A stretch of 64,000 nt of DNA, taken from contig NZ_CP091881.1 in assembly GCF_022163125.1 (NCBI RefSeq), positions 6,897,001 through 6,961,000 of the forward strand, given 5' to 3'. Of the stretch, positions 25,320 through 34,645 are shown piece by piece. The stretch comes from Paenibacillus sp. HWE-109 (GTDB taxonomy: Bacteria > Bacillota > Bacilli > Paenibacillales > NBRC-103111). Under the pieces are notes generated by a model that was given only the letters and a program-made list of their open reading frames with translations, searched no databases and was not told the origin of the DNA. Made by a program: the position numbers and the translations under genes. The number at the start of each line of letters is the position of its first letter. The stretch's first letter is position 1.

Positions 25320-26258
25320 ATGTCCAATTTAAAATCAGCTAAAGGTAAGATGAAATCACTCTTTTCGATTCTGGTAGGCACTTCCGTTATTGCAACTTTG
25401 CTCACTGCCGCAGTCCCGCTTCAACCGCAAGCCTTTGCCGAAGGGAATCCTGCTTCGGAGACAGTGGCAGCTAAAGCAAACCCGCACGATGCTAATTTCT
25501 CGCCGGCAACGCTGCAATTTCTGATGGCCAATACAGGCCTTGACGGTGAACAATGGGACAATATCATGAAGCTTGTCAACAAACCTGAGCAAGATTCACT
25601 GGATTGGACCAAGTTTTATGGTTATTGCGAGAAGCTGACGGATAAACGCGGTTACACCATCGGTATTTTCGGCGCTACTACAGGCGGAGCCAACGATCCG
25701 AATCCGGATGGTCCTGCCTTGTTCAAGAAATATGACGAAGTCAGCGGAGCAAGCAACCCTTCTATTCAGGGCGGACTGGCGAGAGCGGGCGTCCATGGAA
25801 CTATGAAAGGTGCCATTCTGGAAATTACCGATAATGAGAAAACCTTCGTTAGTAAGATAAATGCGTTGCAGAACAATAGCAAATGGCGTGATGCTATCTG
25901 GAGCACCTTCTATGACGTGTATATTAAATATAGCGTACAGCAGGCACGTCAGCGCGGTTTCAATTCCGCTTTAACGATCGGCTCCTTTGTCGATACAGCG
26001 CTAAATCAAGGCTCCACTGGGGATTCAGGCAGTCTCGAGGGTGTTCTTTCACGCTCTGGCACCAGTAAAGACGAGAAGACTTTCATGACGAATTTCTACG
26101 CCAAACGCACCTTAATTGTAGATACCAACGACTATAACCAGCCTCCTAATGGCAAGAACCGCGTCAAGCAGTGGAGCACGCTTCTGAAAAACGGAGAAAC
26201 CGATTTGAAAAATGCCGATGCAGCGGTTGTTCAAGTGACCAATTGGGAAATGAAGTAA
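25320..26258 (+). CDS. csn: Secreted GH46 chitosanase
   Basis: 312 residues with a signal peptide (about 1-40, cut after QAFA). The mature part is close to the MH-K1 type chitosanase of glycoside hydrolase family 46, which cleaves partly deacetylated chitosan by inversion. The catalytic acid Glu90 (NKPEQ) and base Asp108 (LTDKRGYTIG) keep the 18-residue spacing of the family. The C-terminal region has the conserved KRTLIVDTNDYN and GKNRVKQW. The start has AGGAGG 8 nt upstream. It is a single gene with LacI-type operator dyads upstream and a terminator downstream, placed beside an oligosaccharide uptake operon that could import its glucosamine oligomers. Confidence 0.95.
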   Translation: MSNLKSAKGKMKSLFSILVGTSVIATLLTAAVPLQPQAFAEGNPASETVAAKANPHDANFSPATLQFLMANTGLDGEQWDNIMKLVNKPEQDSLDWTKFYGYCEKLTDKRGYTIGIFGATTGGANDPNPDGPALFKKYDEVSGASNPSIQGGLARAGVHGTMKGAILEITDNEKTFVSKINALQNNSKWRDAIWSTFYDVYIKYSVQQARQRGFNSALTIGSFVDTALNQGSTGDSGSLEGVLSRSGTSKDEKTFMTNFYAKRTLIVDTNDYNQPPNGKNRVKQWSTLLKNGETDLKNADAAVVQVTNWEMK

Positions 26259-26279
26259 ACGGCAAAGTTTCTTAGTCAT

Positions 26280-26348
26280 AAGCCTGGCCTTGGGGATCCA
26301 GGCTTGCAAAAAAGCGTATTTTATCGTCTACACGGTAAAATACGCTTT
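26280..26348. terminator. Double hairpin bidirectional terminator
   Basis: A first hairpin AAGCCTGG/CCAGGCTT (26280-26305) is followed by a perfect 13-bp stem AAAGCGTATTTTA / TAAAATACGCTTT (26311-26348). It separates the chitosanase gene from the convergent binding-protein gene, whose stop is 6 bp away. Confidence 0.85.
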
Positions 26349-26353
26349 ATGCT

Positions 26354-27958
26354 TTACTTAGCTAATTCTTTATACTTCGCATAAGCTTTATTTTGAATCT
26401 TTTCCAACTGATCATAATTCATTGATTTTACCTTCGTTACGAAAGCATCAAATTTGCTAAGCGGTTCTTGACCAACCACGAACTTGCTGAGCATTTCATC
26501 CACATACGTATTAATTTGCGTTGTAATCCGATTATAATCATCCATATCCGCATCGGAATATTTCAAAGTCGGGATCGCATCTCTAAAATAATTATTGTCT
26601 ACATAGTTAAACAGTTGTTTGCAGCTATCCACACTTACGCATGAAGCCTTCTCATACTGTGGATCTTGCCGGAAGCCGAGCAAAGGTTGCGCGCCTATAC
26701 GATAAAGCGCCTTGGCAGATCCGTCCACATTTTTGGCGATTTTATCCGTATACTTGAGGGTACCATCGCTCCCCTTCGTATAGGTGTCCCCTTCAACGCC
26801 GAAGTTCAACAACGTTTGACCTTCATTGCTATAGGCGTATTCAAATAATTTCATGGTTACGTCCACGTTTTTGTTATTTTTACTGATCGCCCATGCCCAA
26901 GGCACCGTAATCTGCTGTTGACGATCGGTTAAAGCTTTATCTCCTTTATGTAACACAGGCGGCTTCGTAACTTGAAAGTGAAAGCCCGGAATTTTCTTCA
27001 CTTCTGGCATGTCGTTAAATCCAGCCACAAACCCAATCCAGTGATTCGTAGCCCCCACTCTATTGTTGAAAATCAACGTTTGCCAATCCTTTTCCTGCCT
27101 GGATAGCAGCTCTTTCTCGAATAAGCCTTCGCTATACCATTGATTCATCGTGGTCAAATACTCTTTGGTGCGCGGATCAATCGGCGTATAGATCATTTTC
27201 CCATTTTCCTGCATCCACCGGCTGTCCGCATTCAAATCAATGCCCCATGCGTCAGCGAAATTCAAATAAAAGGTTTCTACGGATGAGAACGGAATTTCAT
27301 CATTTTTGCCGTCGCCGTTAGGATCCTTTTCTTTAAATGCCTTGAGCACAGTATGCCAATCGTCTATCGTTTCCGGAAGTGGGAGCCCTAATTTGTCCAG
27401 CCAGTCTTGACGAATGAGCGGGCCTTCCGATGAACGAACAGCCGACAACATAGGGACGGAGTATAAATTGCCATCGAAAGCAATCGTCTGCGATTTGGCA
27501 TCTTTGTCATTCACTAAGTACTTCGTAATAGTAGGAGCTTTTTTTGCGATCAAATCGTTGAGTGGAATGAATGCCCCTTGTGGGCCAAATTTGTTAAAAT
27601 CAGCAATCGAACCCGACACGATATCCGGATAGTCCCCCGAGGCTACCATAAGCGGAAGCTTGGCGGCCATCGTTTTTTTATCTCCGGTAATAAATTCAAA
27701 ATCAATATTCAGCCTTTTACCAAGTTCCTTCCAAATCAATGTTTCATTCGTATACAAGGCATCGGTCGTCCGGCTGGCGATGAAAACGGTAAGCTTAGTA
27801 GGCTTTTGCCCGGCAGTTGCAGCCGCTGACGCAGAACCTGAAGGAGAATTGGTTACATCCGCTTGGGAGTCCGTTGAACTTCCGCATGCAGCCGCAATCA
27901 GTGTAACTGTCGATAAAACTAGTGCCGTTGATAACCATTTCTTTGTCGTTTGAAACAT
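26354..27958 (-). CDS. Oligosaccharide-binding lipoprotein of an ABC importer
   Basis: 534 residues from ATG 27958 (AAGGAGG 6 nt upstream). The signal peptide ends in a lipobox with acylated Cys (LIAAAC), followed by a low-complexity Ser/Ala/Gly/Thr linker to about residue 48 that tethers the protein to the membrane. The rest is a large family 1 LipO-type solute-binding protein (LPLMVASGDYPDIV near the N-lobe). It is the last gene of the operon GH3, LplB-type permease, LplC-type permease, binding protein. By context it probably binds amino-sugar oligosaccharides such as chitobiose or longer, but the ligand is inferred only from neighbours. Confidence 0.92.
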   Translation of the reverse strand: MFQTTKKWLSTALVLSTVTLIAAACGSSTDSQADVTNSPSGSASAAATAGQKPTKLTVFIASRTTDALYTNETLIWKELGKRLNIDFEFITGDKKTMAAKLPLMVASGDYPDIVSGSIADFNKFGPQGAFIPLNDLIAKKAPTITKYLVNDKDAKSQTIAFDGNLYSVPMLSAVRSSEGPLIRQDWLDKLGLPLPETIDDWHTVLKAFKEKDPNGDGKNDEIPFSSVETFYLNFADAWGIDLNADSRWMQENGKMIYTPIDPRTKEYLTTMNQWYSEGLFEKELLSRQEKDWQTLIFNNRVGATNHWIGFVAGFNDMPEVKKIPGFHFQVTKPPVLHKGDKALTDRQQQITVPWAWAISKNNKNVDVTMKLFEYAYSNEGQTLLNFGVEGDTYTKGSDGTLKYTDKIAKNVDGSAKALYRIGAQPLLGFRQDPQYEKASCVSVDSCKQLFNYVDNNYFRDAIPTLKYSDADMDDYNRITTQINTYVDEMLSKFVVGQEPLSKFDAFVTKVKSMNYDQLEKIQNKAYAKYKELAK

Positions 27959-28013
27959 GGTCAACCTCCTTTTTATTTGAACAAAATGGAACCGAACAGA
28001 AATTTATAATCGA

Positions 28014-28898
28014 TCAGCTTTTGATTGCCCCAATCATCACCCCTTTCACAAAATATTTTTGTAGGAAAGGATAAGCTAGAATAATCGGAAGCGATGTAAC
28101 AATAATAGCGGCATACTGTATCGTGATGGGCAGTACTTCAACATTGTGGGTTAAAGCTGTTTGCATTTCTTTGTCAAATGAGCTGTCGCGAATAATGCGA
28201 ACCAACAGCGCCTGAACAGGCAGCATGGAATCTTTATTAAGCAAAATCATTTCCCAGAAGAAGGAGTTCCACTTATCAATCGCATAGTAGAGCCCAATTG
28301 CAGCTAGAACCGGCTTGGATAACGGGATCACAATTTGGAAAAAAATTCGGATATCGCTGGCGCCATCTATTTTCGCTGATTCATCCAATTCTTTGGGAAG
28401 ACTGGAGAAATACGTCCGCATGACGATGATATAGAAGGTTGAGATAGCCGCATACAACAGCACGCCCAAGCGGGAGTTCAACAAATGCATATCCTTCATC
28501 ATCAGGTAGAAAGGAATCATGCCGCCGCCAAACCATAACGTAATAGCTAAGAATATCGTGGCGACGTTGCGAAATTTCCATTCTTTCCGTGATAGAGGAT
28601 AAGCGGCGAATGCGGTCAACAGCAAGCTTAGCAGCGTGCCGAAAATGGTGTAAAACAGTGTGTTGGCATAGGCAACAAATATCCCATTGTAGCTTAACAC
28701 CGCTTTATAGGCCGCCAGATTGAAGCCTTTGGGCAAAAGCAATACATCATTGTGCATCACATTGCTTGTATTGCTGATCGAAAGGCTAATCACGTAAATG
28801 AACGGATATACCGTAACGACACAAATCAAGATAATTAACACATAAATGATGGTACTGAATAGCAAATCTCCCGAATCTAATTTTCGTTTCTCCATCAT
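28014..28898 (-). CDS. Carbohydrate ABC permease, LplC/YtcP type
   Basis: About 294 residues with six TM helices. The conserved EAA loop is visible as ELDESAKIDGASDIRIFFQIVIPLSKP, the contact site for the ATPase subunit. The start is ATG 28898 with AGGAGGG upstream; the longer ORF to 29015 overlaps the previous permease gene and lacks a site. It pairs with the LplB-type permease 17 bp upstream. No ATPase is encoded here, as is usual for this transporter class, which uses a shared MsmX-type ATPase encoded elsewhere. Confidence 0.93.
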   Translation of the reverse strand: MMEKRKLDSGDLLFSTIIYVLIILICVVTVYPFIYVISLSISNTSNVMHNDVLLLPKGFNLAAYKAVLSYNGIFVAYANTLFYTIFGTLLSLLLTAFAAYPLSRKEWKFRNVATIFLAITLWFGGGMIPFYLMMKDMHLLNSRLGVLLYAAISTFYIIVMRTYFSSLPKELDESAKIDGASDIRIFFQIVIPLSKPVLAAIGLYYAIDKWNSFFWEMILLNKDSMLPVQALLVRIIRDSSFDKEMQTALTHNVEVLPITIQYAAIIVTSLPIILAYPFLQKYFVKGVMIGAIKS

Positions 28899-28914
28899 AA
28901 TCGCTGCCCTCCTC

Positions 28915-29853
28915 CTACCAAAGCGATGTTTCGCTGACTTTTTTGCTGAATAAGTTGGCGCCAAATACGAGGATGAAAGCGACGAGACCTTGGAACAAAC
29001 CAATAGCCGTAGCATAGCTGTAATTGCTGCCCAGCAAGCCTTGTCTATAAACGTATGTATTTAATACATCCGCTGTTTCATACGTAGTTGGGTTATATAG
29101 AAGAATGATTTTGGAAACATCCGCACTCAACATGCTGCCCATATTTAGGATGAGCATGATCGTAATCGTGGGGATTAAGCTGGGAAATGTAATATAACAA
29201 AGCTGCTTCCAACGGTTAGCGCCATCTATTTTCGCAGCTTCATACAGCTCAGGACTAATCCCGGAAAGAGTGGCGATATAGATAATGGCGGAAAAACCCA
29301 TCCCTTGCCAAATGCCAAGAAATACATAAATACTTCGGAAATAGCCCGGCTCCTGCAAGAAATAAATGCTTTCAATGCCAAATTTATTGAGCATAAGATT
29401 AACTACGCCTGTGCTTGGTGAAAGAAAGGTCAGTGCGAACCCGCATACGATGACGGTGGAAATGAAATAAGGCAAATAACTAAGGGTTTGCGTAATTTTC
29501 TTAAAAACCATATTTCTGACTTCGTTAAAGCATAGCGCCAAAATGATTGGCATAGGAAAACCGAACAGGAGACCATAAATGTTGAGGAGGAATGTGTTCT
29601 TCAGTATTCTCGAAAAATAGGGATCCGTAAAAATTTGTCGAAAGTTCCTAAGTCCAACCCAGTCGCTCCCCCATATGCCCTTGACTGCATTATATTTCTC
29701 AAAGGCAATCACAACGCCAAACATAGGCCAATACGTAAAAATGATGTACCAGACCATGACCGGTAAAAACATGATGTAAAGCCATTTGTTCTTTACTAGA
29801 TCGTCAACGCTTGCCTTTATTTTGGATTTCTTCGTAGCTTGCACGAAAGCCAT
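28915..29853 (-). CDS. Carbohydrate ABC permease, LplB type
   Basis: 312 residues, six TM helices. The EAA loop YEAAKIDGANRWKQLCYITFP is intact, and the N-terminal segment WLYIMFLPVMVWYIIFTYWP is typical of LplB proteins. The ATG has AGGGGG upstream and begins 1 bp after the end of the GH3 gene, so the two are coupled. It forms the heterodimeric channel with the LplC-type partner. Confidence 0.94.
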   Translation of the reverse strand: MAFVQATKKSKIKASVDDLVKNKWLYIMFLPVMVWYIIFTYWPMFGVVIAFEKYNAVKGIWGSDWVGLRNFRQIFTDPYFSRILKNTFLLNIYGLLFGFPMPIILALCFNEVRNMVFKKITQTLSYLPYFISTVIVCGFALTFLSPSTGVVNLMLNKFGIESIYFLQEPGYFRSIYVFLGIWQGMGFSAIIYIATLSGISPELYEAAKIDGANRWKQLCYITFPSLIPTITIMLILNMGSMLSADVSKIILLYNPTTYETADVLNTYVYRQGLLGSNYSYATAIGLFQGLVAFILVFGANLFSKKVSETSLW

Positions 29854-29854
29854 C

Positions 29855-31429
29855 TTAGCATCCCCCTCTTAGAAAACGCTTACACAAAACTTTCATACTT
29901 TCATCCGTTGCCGAACATATTTGGACTACCGTACTTTCCTTTGGCAGATACTCAGCGTCATACGGATTGCGAATAATCAAACAAATATGCGGCTTCCTCT
30001 GTGCACACATTTCTGCGACAGCGACTTGATTGCGAAACATGTGAGCATTTCTGGTTACCTGAATAACGGCATCTACTTCTGCAAGCTGTCGTTCAATTTC
30101 AAGTCTCTCTTCTGGGCTAGGTTCCATAGATGTATATACAATGTCATAGCGCACTTGGCTTTCACTTAACCATTTGGCTAGAGATAGTTCCTTCGTGTAG
30201 GTGGTGTCAGCTTGCGTTAACTTCTGCGATTCAGGCAGAATGAGTAGATATTTCTGTTCTTTCAGCGGAAGTAACTGCGCAGGATCACGATCAATCACGA
30301 TGGAGGATTCCGCAATTCGCAAGGCAAGCTCCTCCCACTCTGAACTTGGAATGGGACTAGCTTCTGCTCGGCATCGCTTCATCGATTGTTGCAACTTCAG
30401 GATTCGGCGGATCGATTGATTAATGCGATCTTCGCTAATAACTCCGGTCTGCACCGCTTGGAGAATCCCGTCATACACTTTGTTTTGAAATTCAGGGGTA
30501 TGACACATAAGAATTTGATCATTGCCAGCCTGAACAGCCATAACCCCGATTTCTTCGGGAATATAATTATTTTTAATCGCGTGCATTTCGATATCATCTG
30601 TGCAAATGACGCCGTCATAACCCAAATCCTGTCTTAACAGTTGATTAATAAAGTAGGGTGAGAGGGAGGCTGGCAGTTGGTTGGATGCCGGAATGTTGGG
30701 AAAGACCAAGTGAGCCGTCATGATGGCATCAATGCCGCTAGCGATAGCATGTTGAAAAGGAATTAGAGCCTCTTGGTATAATTGCTCCAGCGTCAATTCA
30801 CAAGAAGGAAGCTCAACATGGGAGTCTGCGTGCACATCTCCATGACCAGGAAAATGCTTTGCCGTCGTTAATACACCGGATTCTCTCATTCCTTTCATGA
30901 AAGCTGTGCCGTACTCAGCGACTATAGCAGGGTCCTCTCCGTATGAGCGTACGCCAATCACGGGATTGAGCGGATTCGTATTCACATCAAGCACAGGCGC
31001 CCAATCGATCATCACCCCCAACGAATGCAGCTGACTTCCAATTAATCGGCCAGACAAATACGCCAGTTGAGGATCATTAGCTAGTCCAATCGCACGATTG
31101 CCAGGCACTGTAGGGAAGAAATCAATAAAATTGGAGAGTGTGCCTCCTTCTTCATCGATGGAGATCAAATAAGGAACTGCCTTTTCAAATTGTGATATGT
31201 ATACTTGTAAATCCCTATTTATTTGAGCGACCTGCTCTTTATTGGTAATATTGTGAGGGAAAAGTCCGATCCCGCCGTAATGACGCTGCTCTATGGCTTC
31301 ATAGAAAGACTTCTCTACTTGATAAGAAGGAATTCCGACAACACACATCAGCCCAATCTTCTGTTCGAGCGTCATAGACTCAGCATTTATTTGCGGATTT
31401 TCATCCATCATCCCAACTTGAATTGTCAT
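29855..31429 (-). CDS. GH3 beta-N-acetylhexosaminidase (NagZ-like)
   Basis: 524 residues from ATG 31429 (GGGAGGG upstream). The GH3 barrel carries the NagZ-type signature KHFPGHGD (191-198) followed by DSH (Asp202, Ser203, His204), the Asp-His pair used as general acid/base, and the nucleophile in CTDDIEM (Asp278 or Asp279). A C-terminal alpha/beta domain (about 370-520) is present, as in the two-domain Bacillus enzymes. There is no signal peptide, so it acts in the cytoplasm, removing GlcNAc from imported oligosaccharides or muropeptides. First gene of a four-gene operon with the transporter, which argues for imported chitooligosaccharides. Confidence 0.93.
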   Translation of the reverse strand: MTIQVGMMDENPQINAESMTLEQKIGLMCVVGIPSYQVEKSFYEAIEQRHYGGIGLFPHNITNKEQVAQINRDLQVYISQFEKAVPYLISIDEEGGTLSNFIDFFPTVPGNRAIGLANDPQLAYLSGRLIGSQLHSLGVMIDWAPVLDVNTNPLNPVIGVRSYGEDPAIVAEYGTAFMKGMRESGVLTTAKHFPGHGDVHADSHVELPSCELTLEQLYQEALIPFQHAIASGIDAIMTAHLVFPNIPASNQLPASLSPYFINQLLRQDLGYDGVICTDDIEMHAIKNNYIPEEIGVMAVQAGNDQILMCHTPEFQNKVYDGILQAVQTGVISEDRINQSIRRILKLQQSMKRCRAEASPIPSSEWEELALRIAESSIVIDRDPAQLLPLKEQKYLLILPESQKLTQADTTYTKELSLAKWLSESQVRYDIVYTSMEPSPEERLEIERQLAEVDAVIQVTRNAHMFRNQVAVAEMCAQRKPHICLIIRNPYDAEYLPKESTVVQICSATDESMKVLCKRFLRGGC

Positions 31430-31439
31430 AATTCCCTCC

Positions 31440-31453
31440 CGCAATAATTAATT
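31440..31453 (-). promoter_or_regulatory. Candidate ROK operator upstream of the GH3 operon
   Basis: Minus-strand AATTAATTATTGCG lies 11 nt before the GH3 start, downstream of a plausible promoter (TTGATT, 17 bp, TACATT). Exactly the same 14 bases occur on the plus strand at 32998-33011, between promoter and start of the CBM32-GH18 gene. Confidence 0.55.
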
Positions 31454-31528
31454 CGTCCACTAAACTTATTAATAATGTAATCTGAATTTCATTTAAAATC
31501 AAGTCCTTTTTTACCTAGAATATGAAAA

Positions 31529-31559
31529 AAATACCCCTCCACTGGCTGGAAGAGTATTT
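31529..31559 (-). terminator. Terminator of the ROK repressor gene
   Basis: Imperfect hairpin AAATAC..CTCCA / TGGA..GTATTT, followed on the minus strand by a run of seven T, 22 bp after the stop at 31581. Confidence 0.8.
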
Positions 31560-31580
31560 CATTCTACCTATGCGTTTCAC

Positions 31581-32759
31581 TTAAAGGTACGTGCTGAATA
31601 ATTCATGAAGCATTAGCGTAGCCCCGCCAATAAGGAAATTTCGTTCGCCGTATGAAGCTTGTACGACCCTGGACTCATCGAAAGGAATCGGGAAGGGAAA
31701 CTGGGATAAATCTAATTTCAACTGCTGCATGACTTTCTCGGAACGGGTGACCCATCCGGATAAAACAAGCACTTCCGGGCTGATGAAATTAATGAAAGCC
31801 GCCAGTGTTTGGACGATAAGAAAACATGTTCCTCTCATTGTTTCTACCGCCCAGTCTTCGCCCTTTTCATACATTTTCAAGAACTCGTCGAAGGTTTCGG
31901 GAACACGCGTCAAATCACCTTTCCGCGCCGCATTTTGCGCCCTCAGCAAGATATACGGTTCAGTTAAGGCCGTCTCTATGCATCCTACTCGCCCACACTG
32001 ACAAAGCAGTCCATTCGGATCAATCTGGATATGGCCGATTTCCCCTGAAGCGCCCTTATATCCTTTATAGATTTTACCGTCAATGATGAGCCCCGTCCCA
32101 ATGCCATAATCGATGGATAAGAAAAACAAATTGTCCGTGTTTCTCGCACCGCTGTAATATTCGGAAAAGGCAGCCGCTTTAACGTCGTTGACGACAATAA
32201 CCGGATAATTGTAATCAAGATCAAGTATTTTTTTGATTTCCAGGTTATTGATCTGCAGCAGTGCGGATGTAATAATTGTTTCCCCTGGCTCATCAATAAT
32301 GCCAGGCGAAGAAATGGCGATCCCGCGAATATGCGCGGGGTCTTTGATCATGCTTAAACCTAATAATTTATCAATTGCTTTTTTAATAAATTGAAGGATG
32401 CGTTCATTGCCTTTGAGAACTGGCTCTTGATATTCAAATACAATTTCATTATGAAAGTTGATCAATGCGGCATTAAAGTGGTTGTTCCCCAAACCAATAG
32501 AAATAATATAGCCCTTATCTCGACTGATCTCTAGTGCAATCGCTTTTCTGCCTGCTCCTTGCGAAGTCTTCTCTCCAATCTCGTCAATTAAGTCTTGTTT
32601 GATGAGCTCGTCAACAAGTGCTGAAACGGTCGTCGGGCTCAGTTTTAACTTTTGAGAAATTTCCGCCCTCGACACACTCGCTTCGCGGTGAATTAAATTT
32701 AATATCAAAGAGCTATTAATTTTTTTCATTAACTGTAGGTTACCAGTTACTTCTCTCAT
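31581..32759 (-). CDS. ROK-family transcriptional repressor (NagC/XylR type)
   Basis: 392 residues from ATG 32759 (AAAGGTGG upstream). The N-terminal MarR-like winged helix (about 8-70, SRAEISQKLKLSPTTVSALV) is followed by a two-lobed sugar-kinase-like ROK domain. The ROK zinc motif is present (LLCQCGRVGCIE), as is a phosphate-loop-like SIDYGIGTGLIIDG. Such proteins repress amino-sugar or xylose genes until the sugar or sugar phosphate binds. It lies between the GH3-transporter operon (same strand) and the divergent GH18 gene, so it probably controls both, with GlcNAc or GlcNAc-6-P as likely inducer (inference). Confidence 0.93.
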   Translation of the reverse strand: MREVTGNLQLMKKINSSLILNLIHREASVSRAEISQKLKLSPTTVSALVDELIKQDLIDEIGEKTSQGAGRKAIALEISRDKGYIISIGLGNNHFNAALINFHNEIVFEYQEPVLKGNERILQFIKKAIDKLLGLSMIKDPAHIRGIAISSPGIIDEPGETIITSALLQINNLEIKKILDLDYNYPVIVVNDVKAAAFSEYYSGARNTDNLFFLSIDYGIGTGLIIDGKIYKGYKGASGEIGHIQIDPNGLLCQCGRVGCIETALTEPYILLRAQNAARKGDLTRVPETFDEFLKMYEKGEDWAVETMRGTCFLIVQTLAAFINFISPEVLVLSGWVTRSEKVMQQLKLDLSQFPFPIPFDESRVVQASYGERNFLIGGATLMLHELFSTYL

Positions 32760-32950
32760 GCTAATCCACCTTTGCCTTTTGTATTTTATTAACACGAATA
32801 TCATATGTCATTATTTGTATATTACTTACGTTGGTATGTTCGTAAACTCAGCAATAGCGGGCTTTATTAATTAATTGGTACACTGGACTATTCTACACAA
32901 TTTTGTTATTTTGCACAATCGCACGGCATGAATACTTAATTTCTTTCCTA

Positions 32951-33011
32951 TTGACAAATGTAAATCCAAATTTTATATTTAATTTGTGCATTGGATTAAT
33001 TAATTATTGCG
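32951..33011 (+). promoter_or_regulatory. Promoter and candidate ROK operator of the CBM32-GH18 gene
   Basis: TTGACA (32951-32956), 17-bp spacer, TATATT (32974-32979). The 14-bp site AATTAATTATTGCG (32998-33011) lies just downstream of the expected start, a repressing position. A further ATTAATTAATT at 32866-32876 sits near the ROK gene's own promoter region. The rest of 32760-33098 is A/T-rich without genes. Confidence 0.7.
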
Positions 33012-33098
33012 AACTTTGAATGCGCATACACTTTAGTCAGGGGAGGGGCGAAAATCAAGTACGCTGTAGTCAAAAACTAAACATGGAGGGTACATAAT

Positions 33099-34616
33099 AT
33101 GCAGAAACTCATATCTTTATCGATTTCCACACTTATGGTATTTACTCTAGCTTTCACTTTTAGTTTCAATCTCTTTCCGCCGGACGCTTCGGCCGCCAGC
33201 CAAAATGTAGCCGCAGGGAAAACATTGACTTCCAATGCAACAGTAACTAATAAACCATTGGCTACTGACGGGATCACGACCAATTCCAATTCATTCGCTG
33301 AGGCCGCAACCGGTTTGAAGTATATTCAAATTGATTTCGGTGCCAGCTATAACATCAACAAAGTAAACCTATGGCATTATTATGCCGATGGCCGAAGCTA
33401 TAAAGATGTCATCGTTCGATTATCGAACTCCTCCACTTTCGGTACTGGAACAACAACCGTTTTCAACAATGATACCAATAATTCTGCTGCATTAGGCACT
33501 GGAACAGATGCAGAATATGCCGAGACAAGTGCAGGTAAAGCCATTACCTTCGCTCCGGTAAACGCAAGATATCTAAGGATTTATTCGAATGGAAGCAGCG
33601 CTAACGCCTATAACCATTATGTTGAGGTTCAAGCTTGGACCGTTGATTCTGCTTACAGGCAAAATAATATTACCTATACGAACCCTGAGTGGGTCATGAC
33701 ACCCCAAACGAATACATTTATCCAAAATGTACTTACTAACATGCAGACCTATAAAATCAAGTACCAAATGATCGATGTCGGTTTCTTTGACAGAGTTGCA
33801 GGGACAGCTACCTATGAGGATACAGTCGGGGGAGCTGTAGACGGAACCTTTGATTCAGCCGCCTACTCTCAGCTTGCCAATTGGGTAACGAAATCCAGAG
33901 CCTATGATCCCACTATGAAATTAATCGGTTCTATTAATGGAAACAGCTTCCTTCATGTGCAAACCGTACCTTACACCGATAATAATGGTGTTCTACATAC
34001 ACCAACGATCAGTAAAGCAACGATGCATGACCGAATTGCCGCCAAAGCTGCAGAGCTAGTCAATACCTACGGTTTAGACGGCATTAATCTTGATTTCGAG
34101 CCGCTTGGACCTGGCGCCAGAAGCAGCGACTATCGTCTTTTGATCCAGAAGGTCCGAAATGCTATTGGTCCAACGAAACATCTATCCATTTGTGGCAACC
34201 CTTTCTCCTTATACATGCCGGACAGTGAATTAACGCAATTTGGCGCTTTGCTGAATATGATCGTATTTATGGATTATGATACGGGCGATACAAGCGGAAC
34301 GAACCCGTATCCTGCAAATCCGTATACAACCGATGCGGCATCTTACCAGTTAGCGATCAAGGATAATGTGAAAAGAATCAGCAACGCGTTAAGCACGACG
34401 AATTGCGAACTGCTTCCGCTCGGGCAAGGCGTCTCTCGACTTACACAATGGCATCAGCCTTACGAGAATGCCTTGAATCATTCTATCGCAGTTAATAACG
34501 CTATCTCCGAGGGGGCCAAGGTTGCGGGCTCTGGTGTTTGGTGGTTTGAAGGCGCAATGAATGATGCCACTGAAACTCAGAATTTCATTACTTATTGGAT
34601 TAACGGAACTCCTTAA
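33099..34616 (+). CDS. Secreted CBM32 (discoidin-like) plus GH18-like protein
   Basis: 505 residues with a signal peptide (about 1-33, ending DASAAS). Residues about 38-180 form an F5/8 type C (CBM32) module, and the remainder is a GH18-type TIM barrel. The active-site segment is DGINLDFE, with catalytic Glu334 present; Asn replaces the first Asp of the usual DxDxE, a variation seen in chitinase-like and endo-beta-N-acetylglucosaminidase-like members. It probably hydrolyses or binds chitin or GlcNAc-containing glycans outside the cell. The start has GGAGGG upstream. An aldo-keto reductase gene follows 29 bp later in the same operon. Confidence 0.9.
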   Translation: MQKLISLSISTLMVFTLAFTFSFNLFPPDASAASQNVAAGKTLTSNATVTNKPLATDGITTNSNSFAEAATGLKYIQIDFGASYNINKVNLWHYYADGRSYKDVIVRLSNSSTFGTGTTTVFNNDTNNSAALGTGTDAEYAETSAGKAITFAPVNARYLRIYSNGSSANAYNHYVEVQAWTVDSAYRQNNITYTNPEWVMTPQTNTFIQNVLTNMQTYKIKYQMIDVGFFDRVAGTATYEDTVGGAVDGTFDSAAYSQLANWVTKSRAYDPTMKLIGSINGNSFLHVQTVPYTDNNGVLHTPTISKATMHDRIAAKAAELVNTYGLDGINLDFEPLGPGARSSDYRLLIQKVRNAIGPTKHLSICGNPFSLYMPDSELTQFGALLNMIVFMDYDTGDTSGTNPYPANPYTTDAASYQLAIKDNVKRISNALSTTNCELLPLGQGVSRLTQWHQPYENALNHSIAVNNAISEGAKVAGSGVWWFEGAMNDATETQNFITYWINGTP

Positions 34617-34645
34617 CCATCAAATTGTTTACTTCAGGAGGCAAT

